Made by a program: the position numbers and the translations under genes. Shown piece after piece: positions 5,925 through 13,644 of a stretch of DNA of 31,805 nt. Each line of letters begins with the position of its first letter. Positions within the stretch are counted from its first letter, which is position 1. Source of the stretch: Bacillota bacterium (GTDB lineage: Bacteria > Bacillota > Clostridia > Peptostreptococcales > Anaerovoracaceae); NCBI GenBank assembly GCA_017619985.1, contig JAFZRG010000100.1, positions 1-31,805 on the forward strand, in the 5' to 3' direction. The notes below the pieces were generated by a model. It saw only the letters and a list, made by a program, of their open reading frames with translations. It had not been told where the DNA came from and ran no database searches.

Positions 5925-8438
5925 CTAGGCGATAAAGCCCTTTTCTTTGAGGATCTCCTCTGCCTTTCCGGCCTTCGCCTCGTTCACCATGACGACGGGA
6001 CCCGTGCAGCCCATGCCGGATTCGGCATAGATGCCCTTCTCCCACAGCGATTCGACCGCGGCGTCGATGTCCGTGACTTCCACGCCGTGGATGTCGACGG
6101 TGACGGTCTCCTTCGCGGGAGCCTTCACCTTGGCTGCCGGCTTCTCGAACGCGTGCTTGCCTTCGGAACGCATCTCTTCCAGGATGTCGTTCATGCCGGC
6201 TCTCTGCGCCTTTCTCAGCTCTTCGCCGGAGATCTTCAGCCAGTTCGAAGCTGCCAGCTGGCTCGCATACTGCACCGCATTGGCGATGACGGGAGCGCCG
6301 GAGGCTCTGGAGATGATCAGGATCAGTTTGCCGTAGTTGCCGCCGATGCCCGGGCCGTAGCCGTAACCGCTGGCTTCGAAGTTGCCGCCCGTGTTGAAGG
6401 ACGAGAACATCTTCATCATCAGGTTGCCGGTGAGCGGGTCGCAGGCCAGCACGTCAGGCGTACCTCTCAGCACGTCGTTGCCGCGCATCATGTGGCCGCC
6501 GTCCGCTCTGCAGGATTCGGCGAATTCGAACGAATAGCCGTTCTCCTTCAGCTTAAGCAATGCTCTTTCGCATCTTCTCGCGTCGTCCGCGTTCAGGATG
6601 CCGACCGTCGGCTCTTCGATGCCGCAGGCCTTCGCCGCGATGATGCCGTAGATCGCGTTCTTCACCATGGCTTCGGCTCTGTCGGTGGAGCTGGTGCCTG
6701 TCGTGCAGGCGATGAACATCTCCTTGCCGAGCGCCGGGGTCACGACGCGTCCGACGGTGGATACGCCGATCGGGAACGGATAGTGGGACGTGACCGCGCC
6801 GTCGATCTCACCGCTCTTGAGCATGGCTTCCATCTTTGCGTGGCAGTCTTCTCCGTCGATGATGACGGCCTTGCAGCCCTTGTTTGCCGCGAATTCCACA
6901 GCGTCGACGAGGTTCTGCGGGTCAAGCTCGTAGCCTGCCGCCGCGATGCCGATGACGGGCACCTTCACGGCCGGAGCCGCCGCCTTCTTTTCGTCCTTTT
7001 TCGTATTGGCCTGGACGAGGAATGAGATGCCGTCGAACAGGTTGGTCATGCGGCCGAGGAACAGAGATCCCTTGCCGATGATCATGGCATTCTTCGTCTT
7101 GCCGGACATGATGCTTTCTCTGGCGTAACCCAGATACGGCACACCGGATGGAATGTGGCCCTGCGTAGGCGCATAGCCCTTCAGGCCGTGCTCCTTGACG
7201 AAAGCGGGCAGCTGCGTGCGCTCCATCTGGCCGAGTTTGACGCCGAGAGCGCCGATCATCTTATAGTTCGACTCGGGGACGTCCCCTGCCCCTGCGGGCT
7301 TCGTGATGTCCGGATTCTGCATCTCGGGGGAATATTTGTCCACGTCGAGGATGGTCATGCCGGCTTCCGCCAGAGGATCGGTCACAAGGGATCCGATGAC
7401 TGCCTGCGGCGCGGATCCTGTACCGACTCTGTGTCTGCCGACGATATCCGTATTGATCTCGGGGCTCTTGCCGTCGTTCTCGGAAACGAGGACGGCGAAG
7501 CCGCCGAGGCAGTCTTCCAGGATGGGAAGGCCCTTCTTGACGTGGTCCTTGCCGTTCATGCCGAGCTTGGCCGTGCAGCCGCCGCCCGCGACGACGACGT
7601 TTTTGAACGTCCCCGCCTTGACGAGGGATGCCGCTTCCACGATGGCGTGCGCGGGACCCGCGCAGAAGCCTCTCGTGTCACTGCCCGTGGCATTTACCAG
7701 CCCTGCGATCTCCGCGGCAGCCTTCGCGAAGTTGCCGCCGCCGCGCTGGTTCATGTCGCCGCAGGCCTCTTCGCTGCAGTCGATCATGTAATCTACGTCG
7801 GCGGCATCGATGCCCGCATTTTTGACCAGATGCAGCACGGACAGGACTTCGGACGCCTTGGAAACGAGGTTCTCGAACATGACGTGCGCGCTCAGGTTCA
7901 CGTCCACGTCGTGTGCTCTCTTGACGTAACCGACGGCCTTATCCGCGAAGATCAGCGCCTCCGCGCCGTCTTCGATCGCGCTCTTGATCTCCGCCGCTTC
8001 GTCCCCTTCCTTGATCAGGGCGAGGATGTTTTCGTTCATCAGTGGATGCTCCTTCAGCTTCGGCAGCGTCTTCGCGACGAACTTCTTGTCCAGGCGGACC
8101 AGGTCGAACACGTCGCACGCCTGCATCAGCAGGATGAATTCGTCTTCGGGCATGATCTCGCCGAACTTGCCGAAGCGTTCGGGCTTTTCGACCTTCTTGT
8201 CTGCCCATGGTTCCGGGATCTGCGCCAGATCGTCGATCGGAAGATTTCCGATGTAGGTCTGGTTGGGCGGATACGCCAGGCAGTCCTCGTAGGACCTCAT
8301 GTGGGAAGGAAGCTCCTTCAGATAATCGGAGCCCGGATTGACGACTTTTTCTGTTGTCTGGGTCGTGCCGTGATGCATCACCATGCCGGGCACGTGGACC
8401 AGGATATATCCCGCTCCCTTGATCACACTGTAGCTCAT
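5925..8438 (-). CDS. grdC-grdD: Glycine reductase component C, natural fusion of GrdC (beta) and GrdD (alpha)
   Basis: A single 837-residue frame. Residues 1-~480 are GrdC, a FabH/ketoacyl-synthase-III-like subunit (MMHHGTTQTTEKVVNPGSDYL near the start; Cys-containing SEEACGDMNQRGGGNF; GRMTNLFDGISF at its end). A lysine/alanine linker (KDEKKAAAPAV) follows, and residues ~492-837 are GrdD, the PlsX/phosphotransacetylase-like subunit. The conserved cysteine near the GrdD C-terminus is present (GMGCTGPVV, Cys811) and corresponds to the residue reported to take part in acetyl phosphate release. Component C takes the carboxymethyl group from GrdA selenocysteine and releases acetyl phosphate. In characterised clostridia GrdC and GrdD are separate proteins. 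The junction appears shortened compared with the two separate subunits. No frameshift or stop interrupts the junction. It is last in the operon, behind an attenuator-like terminator. Confidence 0.93.
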   Translation of the reverse strand: MSYSVIKGAGYILVHVPGMVMHHGTTQTTEKVVNPGSDYLKELPSHMRSYEDCLAYPPNQTYIGNLPIDDLAQIPEPWADKKVEKPERFGKFGEIMPEDEFILLMQACDVFDLVRLDKKFVAKTLPKLKEHPLMNENILALIKEGDEAAEIKSAIEDGAEALIFADKAVGYVKRAHDVDVNLSAHVMFENLVSKASEVLSVLHLVKNAGIDAADVDYMIDCSEEACGDMNQRGGGNFAKAAAEIAGLVNATGSDTRGFCAGPAHAIVEAASLVKAGTFKNVVVAGGGCTAKLGMNGKDHVKKGLPILEDCLGGFAVLVSENDGKSPEINTDIVGRHRVGTGSAPQAVIGSLVTDPLAEAGMTILDVDKYSPEMQNPDITKPAGAGDVPESNYKMIGALGVKLGQMERTQLPAFVKEHGLKGYAPTQGHIPSGVPYLGYARESIMSGKTKNAMIIGKGSLFLGRMTNLFDGISFLVQANTKKDEKKAAAPAVKVPVIGIAAAGYELDPQNLVDAVEFAANKGCKAVIIDGEDCHAKMEAMLKSGEIDGAVTSHYPFPIGVSTVGRVVTPALGKEMFIACTTGTSSTDRAEAMVKNAIYGIIAAKACGIEEPTVGILNADDARRCERALLKLKENGYSFEFAESCRADGGHMMRGNDVLRGTPDVLACDPLTGNLMMKMFSSFNTGGNFEASGYGYGPGIGGNYGKLILIISRASGAPVIANAVQYASQLAASNWLKISGEELRKAQRAGMNDILEEMRSEGKHAFEKPAAKVKAPAKETVTVDIHGVEVTDIDAAVESLWEKGIYAESGMGCTGPVVMVNEAKAGKAEEILKEKGFIA

Positions 8439-8453
8439 AATACAGTTCCTTTC

Positions 8454-8498
8454 AAAAAATACGAGCGGCGGACGGGCCTTTTTGCCTCGCCCGCCGCT
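8454..8498 (-). terminator. Attenuator-like terminator between grdA and grdCD
   Basis: On the minus strand a GC-rich stem of about 15 positions (AGCGGCGGGCGAGGC against GGCCCGTCCGCCGCT, with one G-U pair and two mismatches) and an AAAAA loop is followed by CGTA and six U. It sits inside the operon, 24 bases after the grdA stop. Partial termination here would make grdA more abundant than grdCD. Confidence 0.8.
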
Positions 8499-8522
8499 TG
8501 TCTTGCCTGCTAACCGGATCGG

Positions 8523-8984
8523 TTAAAGCTGGTCTCTGATGGCATTCATCTCGCTGCAGATATCATCCACATCGAGCACCATCTCCATCATCGAGATCTG
8601 TTCGTCATAGACGTCCGGATCGAATTCAGCTTTGACTTCGGGTTCACATACGTGATAAACAGTGAGTCCCAACGAGACTCCCGCCAAAGGACCTGCGAAA
8701 GTGGGGTCGCCCAGCGTAACGGTCTCGGCTGCCAGTCCCGCTGCCTCTCCTTCGGCTGCGCCTAAGAGAACGACAACGTTTTCGGGGCCGTACTGTTCGC
8801 TGAACTCCTTGACTCTCTTCTGGTTTTCCAGGTCCATGGCACCTGCGGCCGTTCAGACGAAGCACTCTGTCGAAGCGAAGACGACTTCTGCTCCGGCAGA
8901 TTCCGCGCATGCGGCGATCGCAGGACCCGGAATGCCATCGCGGTCTCCGATGATGATGACTTTCTTATCTTGTAAGATCGCCAT
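8523..8984 (-). CDS. grdA: Glycine reductase selenoprotein A (in-frame UGA = selenocysteine)
   Basis: Read through an in-frame UGA the gene encodes 153 residues, close to the usual ~158 for GrdA. The N-terminus MAILQDKKVIIIGDRDGIPG and the redox motif STECFVU-TAAGAMDLENQ are diagnostic; selenocysteine is residue 44 (UGA at 8855-8853), preceded by Cys41 in a CxxU arrangement. GrdA carries the carboxymethyl selenoether intermediate between component B and component C and is re-reduced by thioredoxin. ATG 8984 has an AAAGGAGG ribosome-binding site; an ATG just after the UGA (8837) would give only a 104-residue fragment without the active site and is rejected. A small hairpin follows the UGA. The gene sits between trxA (61-base gap) and grdCD. 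Confidence 0.97.
8829..8845 (-). promoter_or_regulatory. Candidate bSECIS hairpin of grdA
   Basis: Seven bases after the UGA the mRNA can form CAGGT-gccatgg-ACCTG (5 pairs, 7-base loop), which places the apical loop about 14-20 bases downstream of the UGA. This is the position expected for a bacterial selenocysteine insertion element bound by SelB. The structure is short and I cannot compute its stability. Confidence 0.5.
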
Positions 8985-9045
8985 TCTACATTCCTCCTTT
9001 TCCGTTTACAGGGTGCTATCACAACGGGGTTTGACCCATTGCAAC

Positions 9046-9363
9046 CTAGATGTATTTTTCGACCATCGCCGCGACGTTTTCGGGCGTGGCGTCGTCCTTG
9101 ACGAGCTCTTCCACCTTCTCGCCGTCCTTGTAGACGGTGATGGTGGGCAGGCCCAGGACCTTCTGGCCGATGGCCAGTCTTCTCGCCTTGGTGGTGTTCA
9201 GCGAGCAGAACTTCATCTTATCGCCGTACTGATCCGCCAGAGCGTGTACATGAGGCATCAGAGCGGCGCAGGGTACGCAGCCGTCTCCGTAGAAGTCTAC
9301 GAGCACGTAGCCTTCCGCCTTCAGCACTTCTTCTTCGAATGTGAGTTTATCAACTTCCAGCAT
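9046..9363 (-). CDS. trxA: Thioredoxin of the glycine reductase system
   Basis: A 105-residue thioredoxin fold protein. The active site is GCVPC (Cys29, Cys32) instead of the standard WCGPC. This variant is known from thioredoxins of glycine-reductase clostridia and suggests specialisation toward GrdA. The family cis-proline is visible in GLPTITVY. It should deliver electrons from TrxB to the GrdA CxxU centre after each catalytic cycle. The gene follows trxB by 10 bases with a TAGGAGGA ribosome-binding site overlapping the trxB stop, and precedes grdA, so reductant supply and selenoprotein are made together. Confidence 0.97.
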   Translation of the reverse strand: MLEVDKLTFEEEVLKAEGYVLVDFYGDGCVPCAALMPHVHALADQYGDKMKFCSLNTTKARRLAIGQKVLGLPTITVYKDGEKVEELVKDDATPENVAAMVEKYI

Positions 9364-9373
9364 GGTTTTCCTC

Positions 9374-10312
9374 CTATTCCATCTCGTCGACGTAACGGGC
9401 TGCCTGCCAGGCGGCGATGGCGCCGTCCGCCGCAGCGGTCACGACCTGGCGCAGTTCCTTGACGCGGCAGTCGCCTGCTGCGTAGACGCCGGGCACATTC
9501 GTGCGCATCTCCTGGTCGGTCACGATGTAACCGCGTTCCATATCCACCTTGCCTTCGAACACCGCCGTAGCGGGCTTGAAGCCGATGAATACGAACACGC
9601 CGAAAATGCCGTCGTCCTCATCGGCGACGATCTCGGTCTGCTCGCCGGTCTTGACGTTCTCGACGACCATGGAGCTTAAGATGCCGTCGCCTTTGAGTTC
9701 CTTGACGACCGTATCCCACATGAATTCCAGCTTGTCGTTTTTGAACGCCTTTTCCTGGATGGACTTGGCCGCGCGCAGCTCGTTCCTTCTATGGATGATA
9801 GTGACCTTTCTGGCGAATTTTGTCAAGTACATCGCCTCTTCCACGGCAGCGTCGCCGCCGCCGACCACGAAGACTTCGAAGTCCTCGAAGAACGCGGCGT
9901 CGCAGGTGGCGCAGTAAGAGACGCCCTTGCCGGTGAATTCCGCTTCGCCCGGGCAGCCGATGAGAGCCGGCGACGCGCCGGAAGCGATGATCACAGCCTT
10001 AGCTTCGTACGTTTCCTTACCGCATACGATCTTTTTGACGGGTCCTTCCAGATCGACTTCCTGTACGGTGTCGATCACCTTCTCGCAGCCGAACTTGGCG
10101 GCCTGCGCCGCGAAGCGGGCGACGAGCGTCGGACCGGATTCTTCCTCCAGGCTGCCGGGATAGTTTTCGATCTCGGCCGTCTGCACGATCTGTCCGCCGT
10201 CCTTCGCCTTCTCGATGATGAGCGTGGACATGCGGGCGCGGCCGGCATACAGCCCGGCGGCAAGCCCCGCGGGGCCTGCGCCTATGATCACGATGTCATA
10301 CTGTTTTGCCAT
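9374..10312 (-). CDS. trxB: Thioredoxin reductase
   Basis: A 312-residue flavoprotein. An N-terminal FAD-binding motif GAGPAG (11-16), the redox-active disulfide CATC (Cys134, Cys137), and an NADPH domain with VVGGGDAAVEEA (about 149-160) are visible. The HRRNELRAAK stretch matches the HRRxxxRA motif that contacts the NADPH 2'-phosphate, so it looks NADPH-dependent rather than one of the ferredoxin-dependent clostridial variants. The C-terminal FAD segment GVYAAGDCR is present. The gene starts 6 bases after the grdB stop and precedes trxA. Together TrxB and TrxA reduce the glycine reductase complex. Confidence 0.97.
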   Translation of the reverse strand: MAKQYDIVIIGAGPAGLAAGLYAGRARMSTLIIEKAKDGGQIVQTAEIENYPGSLEEESGPTLVARFAAQAAKFGCEKVIDTVQEVDLEGPVKKIVCGKETYEAKAVIIASGASPALIGCPGEAEFTGKGVSYCATCDAAFFEDFEVFVVGGGDAAVEEAMYLTKFARKVTIIHRRNELRAAKSIQEKAFKNDKLEFMWDTVVKELKGDGILSSMVVENVKTGEQTEIVADEDDGIFGVFVFIGFKPATAVFEGKVDMERGYIVTDQEMRTNVPGVYAAGDCRVKELRQVVTAAADGAIAAWQAARYVDEME

Positions 10313-10318
10313 TTCCGT

Positions 10319-11620
10319 TTATTCCTCGAATACTGTCTGTCCGTCCACGGGCGTCTCGAGAGCCTTGAGGGCTCTGCCGACCAGCTTTTTGCGCAGGTCG
10401 TGCTCCTCCTCGTGGGAGAGCGCCGGGTTGCCCAGCGGATGCGGGATCGCGACCGTCGGGACGATCCTGTTTGCGCCGACGGTGAGAGAGATGGGCACGA
10501 CCGTGCACATATGTACGACGGGAATGCCGGCTCTTTCGATTTCCTTTACCATTGTTGCACCGCAACGTGTACAGGTTCCTCAGGTACTGGTGAGGATAAC
10601 AGCCTGCACGCCGTCCGCGATGAGTTCCTTGCTGAACGTGTCAGCGAACTTCTTGGCGGAAGCGACGGCCGTGCCGTTCCCCACTGTCGCGTAGTAGTAA
10701 TGGGAAAGCTCACCGATGCGGCCTTCCTTTTCAAACTCTCTCATGACGTCCACGGGCAGGACTCTGTTCGGGTCAGCGTTGGCGTAGACCGGATCGTAGC
10801 CGCCGTGAGCGGTCTCGTAGGTCTTGTCCGTCAGGACGGTGACCCCGTCGATGTCGTACTTGCCGTAGTGAGACGCGGAAGAAGACTCGATGTGGTCGGG
10901 ATTGCCCTTGGGCACGATGCCGCCGGAGGTGACCAGCGCGACCTTGGCGTGGGCCAGGTCGGCGACGGCCGGATTCGGCTGCACTCTGTCGAACTGGGGC
11001 ATGGGATATTCAGTCTCGAACGGCTCGCCCGCCAGCTTCTTCAGAAGCATGTCGACGGCTCTCTCGGAACCTCTCTTCTCCTCGAACAGATCCTTGCGGA
11101 TGCCGGTCGGGAAATACCCTTCCGCCGCGGCGCTGCCGAGTTCTTCGCCCTTCGCCATGCGCAGGGCGACCGGAGCCATGGCTGCCACGGCCTTTCTCAT
11201 GCCGGCCGCGGAATCCTTGGTCTTCATGATGATGGTCTTGGACTTGAACATGTCCACGCCGGGGTTCTCATCGTACATGCCGGTGAGCGTCGGGATACCC
11301 AGTCTCGCCTTGACTTCGCTCGCGACGGTGCCGCAGGCGACGCCGTAACGGCCCGCATTGAATGCCGGTCCGCAGATGACGATGTCGGGCTTTTCTTCCG
11401 CGATCATGTCGATCACGGTATCGATCGCTTCTTTGTTTTCGTTGAAATAGCTGTCACCGCAGAAGACCGTAGCAACGATCTCGGCTTCGCCGCCGAACGC
11501 CGCGTTGAACGCCATGCCCGGGCCGACGAATCCCTTGACCTTTTCAGGAGGAATGTTCGCCATTTCTTCTCCGCCTTTGCCGGCGTAGAACTGGTTGATG
11601 TAGTGTACTACCTTGATCAT
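10319..11620 (-). CDS. grdB: Glycine reductase component B selenoprotein subunit (in-frame UGA = selenocysteine)
   Basis: The gene encodes 433 residues when UGA at 10582-10580 is read as selenocysteine 347. The context, TST-U-GTCTRCGATMVKEIERAG, is the hallmark UxxCxxC motif of GrdB; the upstream part (MIKVVHYINQFYAGKGGEE) and the downstream part (VVHMCTVVPISLTVGANRIVP) are both typical of the family. GrdB with processed GrdE forms the substrate-binding component B that activates glycine as a Schiff base and passes the carboxymethyl group to GrdA. Sequence context supports glycine rather than sarcosine or betaine specificity, because of the glycine riboswitch and the operon make-up. ATG 11620 has an AAAGGAGG site 6 bases upstream, and the gene follows grdE by 14 bases. 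A compact hairpin lies 13 bases after the UGA. Confidence 0.97.
10554..10566 (-). promoter_or_regulatory. Candidate bSECIS hairpin of grdB
   Basis: Thirteen bases after the grdB UGA the mRNA forms GTTGC-ggt-GCAAC, a perfect 5-bp stem with a GGU loop. The loop is 18-20 bases downstream of the UGA. Distance and loop composition fit bacterial SelB-binding elements, although the family consensus is loose. Confidence 0.6.
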
Positions 11621-11634
11621 GTGCTTCCTCCTTT

Positions 11635-12915
11635 CTATCTTGCGCTGAACTTATTGAAGCCCATCTCGTTCGTCGCTCCGGTGATGACCTGGAGCTCGGC
11701 GATGATGGAGCCGTCTTCCTGCAGGGATCCGCTCCAGCCGCCGGCGATCTTGTCCACGTATTCGATGTGGCCGATCACCTTGTCCAGCTTCGGCAGATGG
11801 ATGACCGTGTTGGCGTTGCCGCCGGTGACGCAGGCGTTTGCCGCGACGTCGGCGTCCGCAAGGGACTGGGACGCGCCGTCCTGACCGGCGTATTCGTCGG
11901 TGATGATGACGGTCTTGACGCCCTTGGCTTCGATCTTCTTGCAGTTCATGATCAGGTCGGTATCGGGATTGCCGAAGCCTTCCTGAGAGATGATCGCGCC
12001 GTCCAGGCCCAGGAATTCGCAGAGCTTGGCGGACCAGTCGGAAGATCTTTCCTTATCGGCCAGATACACGTTCTCGTTCGTGATGATGACGCCGACGAAG
12101 TTCAGATCCTTGCCGTGGCGGGCGTACAGGTCCTCGATGACGGGGTTGTTCAAATGGTGGTACGTCGTGTTCTTGTCGCAGGCGGACACGCAGTTGCCGC
12201 TGATGATCGCGCCGTCCATGGTCTCGGTCGGATAGATCATCGTGGTGAGGGACTGCTTGGCGTCGACGCCGTAGACATAGGTGTCGTGCAGCAGGCCCTG
12301 GGACTGCAGCATCAGCACGTAGCCGACTCTGGGAAGGTCCGGATACAGTTTGATGCCTTCGGAAACGGAAGGCGTTTCGTAGGTGCGGATCTCTCCCGCC
12401 TCGATGTCCTTCGCCAGCTTGCCCAGATAGGTTGCGGCCTTCAGTCCCGCGATGCGCACGGCCTTCTCATAGGCGTGCTGCAGCGTGCCTTCGACAGGTT
12501 CCACGCACACGACCAGATTGTTGAGCTGAGAGAACGGCGTGTACTTCGCGCCTTCTCCGCACATGTCGATGATGCCTTCCTGGAACCCTACGATCTTACC
12601 GGTCGTGACCACGGCAGCGCCTTTCAGGACGTTGGTCCTGCCGCTTCCGACGGTCTTGACCTTGGCCATCCAGCCGGGGAACACGCCGCCTTCGCCGGAT
12701 ACCTTGACTCTGGGTTCGATGACATCCTTGACCGGGGTGATCCGGACGGATTCGCCGGGTCTCGCGATATCGAGTTCGCAGCTTGCCAGGGTCTCGTCCT
12801 CGAGGATGAGGGCTTTGAGTTCGTCCTTGTTGACGTACAGGGTCGAACCTTCCACTTTGCTTTCCGCCGCGAACTGGATATCAGTGATCTTGATGATACC
12901 CAATTCCAGTTTCAT
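11635..12915 (-). CDS. grdE: Glycine reductase component B proprotein
   Basis: A 426-residue proprotein. In the family it is cleaved in front of an internal cysteine, which becomes a pyruvoyl group and gives the alpha and beta subunits of component B. The matching site here is ISGNCVSACDKNTTYHHLN, with the cysteine at residue 242. The N-terminus MKLELGIIKITDIQF and the SLQEDGSIIAELQVITGATNEMGFNKF end are typical for GrdE. The pyruvoyl group forms the Schiff base with glycine. ATG 12915 follows a CAGGAGG site; the upstream gene is grdX (39-base gap) and the downstream gene is grdB (14-base gap). The length and cleavage-site motif are intact, so it should be functional. Confidence 0.97.
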   Translation of the reverse strand: MKLELGIIKITDIQFAAESKVEGSTLYVNKDELKALILEDETLASCELDIARPGESVRITPVKDVIEPRVKVSGEGGVFPGWMAKVKTVGSGRTNVLKGAAVVTTGKIVGFQEGIIDMCGEGAKYTPFSQLNNLVVCVEPVEGTLQHAYEKAVRIAGLKAATYLGKLAKDIEAGEIRTYETPSVSEGIKLYPDLPRVGYVLMLQSQGLLHDTYVYGVDAKQSLTTMIYPTETMDGAIISGNCVSACDKNTTYHHLNNPVIEDLYARHGKDLNFVGVIITNENVYLADKERSSDWSAKLCEFLGLDGAIISQEGFGNPDTDLIMNCKKIEAKGVKTVIITDEYAGQDGASQSLADADVAANACVTGGNANTVIHLPKLDKVIGHIEYVDKIAGGWSGSLQEDGSIIAELQVITGATNEMGFNKFSAR

Positions 12916-12954
12916 GTTGTTTCCTCCTGTGATTCGGGGGTTGCGCCGGCAAGT

Positions 12955-13329
12955 CTAAAAGCCTTCCAGCGCGCTTGTGATCAGACTCAAATCTATCATC
13001 CGGAAATCCGCCAGCATCCGTTCCGGGGTGTTGACCCCACGGTCCGGCCGCGTGACCTGCGCGAACTTATCGAACGTCCCTATGGCGTTTTCGATGAGCA
13101 TCAGGCTGTCCGTGTCCAGGGCGCCTTGTTCGCTACTGACGGCGATGGTCCGGTACGGGGTCTCGTTCGGTTTGAGACTTCCCATGAGCGGATGGGTCAG
13201 CAGGCGGTGGCCCTGATGGACGAGGTCGCGCGCCTTGACCAGCACGTCCCGGTACGTTCCGTCGATCCGGAGGATGTTTTGGTCCTTCAGTTTCGTTTCC
13301 ACGTCCGGGTTGTTCGTTAGGATGATCAA
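12955..13329 (-). CDS. grdX: GrdX family protein
   Basis: A small 124-residue protein that fits GrdX, found at the head of glycine and D-proline reductase operons; its function is not established. The N-terminus LIILTNNPDVETKL (the first residue read as Met when initiated) is the recognisable part. I set the start at TTG 13329: it has a GGAAGGAAG ribosome-binding site at correct spacing and matches the usual family start, whereas the longer in-frame reading to 13515 would translate the riboswitch itself. It is the first gene behind the tandem glycine riboswitch and is followed by grdE. No membrane segment or signal peptide is visible. Confidence 0.88.
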   Translation of the reverse strand: MIILTNNPDVETKLKDQNILRIDGTYRDVLVKARDLVHQGHRLLTHPLMGSLKPNETPYRTIAVSSEQGALDTDSLMLIENAIGTFDKFAQVTRPDRGVNTPERMLADFRMIDLSLITSALEGF

Positions 13330-13350
13330 TGCAGCTTCCTTCCGGGTAAT

Positions 13351-13381
13351 AAAAAGAACAGGAAAACATAATGCCTTCCTG
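13351..13381 (-). terminator. Expression-platform terminator of the glycine riboswitch
   Basis: CAGGAA and TTCCTG (6 pairs, 11-base loop) followed by TTCTTTTT on the minus strand, between the second glycine aptamer and the grdX start. The 5' strand of the stem lies directly against the last paired element of aptamer 2, so glycine binding could plausibly disrupt it and allow readthrough (ON switch). Confidence 0.7.
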
Positions 13382-13560
13382 CTCTGTACACTAACCTGAG
13401 AGTTTCTTTCCTGTGCGGAATTTGCCCCTTCGGTGCTTACGCTCTCCAGAGGTTCGTCCGGCTGCGGTCCTTTTACCTGAGATAATCGCTGCCTGCCCTG
13501 GCCGGGGACGGACAACTTACGCCTTCGGTGCGCTTTCCGCGCTCTCCCGCAGTCATCAAC
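13381..13560 (-). ncRNA. Tandem glycine riboswitch (two aptamers)
   Basis: On the minus strand aptamer 1 (about 13553-13461) has CGGGAGAG, CACCGAAGGCGTAAGT and a TCTCAGGTAAAAGGACCGCAG end. Aptamer 2 (about 13458-13382) has CTGGAGAG, GTAAGCACCGAAGGGGCAAAT and ACTCTCAGGTTAGTGTACAGAG. These are the conserved GGAGAG, CACCGAAGG and CUCAGG landmarks of the gcvT-type glycine riboswitch, present twice in tandem. The short TTGATGA leader before aptamer 1 could supply the kink-turn seen in tandem members. It governs the whole grd operon. Confidence 0.96.
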
Positions 13561-13584
13561 CGACTGTTCTGAATCTGTATTTTA

Positions 13585-13613
13585 ATTGTACCATCCGCCT
13601 ATTTATCGGACAA
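13585..13613 (-). promoter_or_regulatory. Sigma-70-type promoter of the grd operon
   Basis: TTGTCC, a 17-base spacer and TACAAT on the minus strand, about 24 bases upstream of the first glycine aptamer. Four of six -35 bases and five of six -10 bases match consensus. The 31 bases between this promoter and the selB stop show no convincing terminator. Confidence 0.78.
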
Positions 13614-13644
13614 GCGAAATAGTGTGATGATTTTATAAAGAATT

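Noticed and set aside
8523..8837. Short 104-codon gene as a separate protein
   Set aside because: It is the part of grdA after the selenocysteine UGA; the ribosome-binding site and conserved N-terminus belong to the start at 8984.
9000..9045. Separate promoter for grdA in the trxA-grdA gap (TTGCAA with a weak TGATAG)
   Set aside because: The -10 match is poor and the 61-base gap shows nothing else decisive.
10319..11620. grdB as a pseudogene split by a stop codon
   Set aside because: The UGA lies exactly at the family selenocysteine position, both flanks are in the same frame and conserved, and the selenocysteine machinery is encoded nearby.
9791..13320. Plus-strand frames of 697 and 517 codons across the grd genes
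   Set aside because: Shadows of trxB, grdB, grdE and grdX; no family similarity and no ribosome-binding site.
13330..13515. N-terminal extension of grdX
   Set aside because: It would translate the glycine riboswitch; the conserved protein begins at the TTG at 13329.
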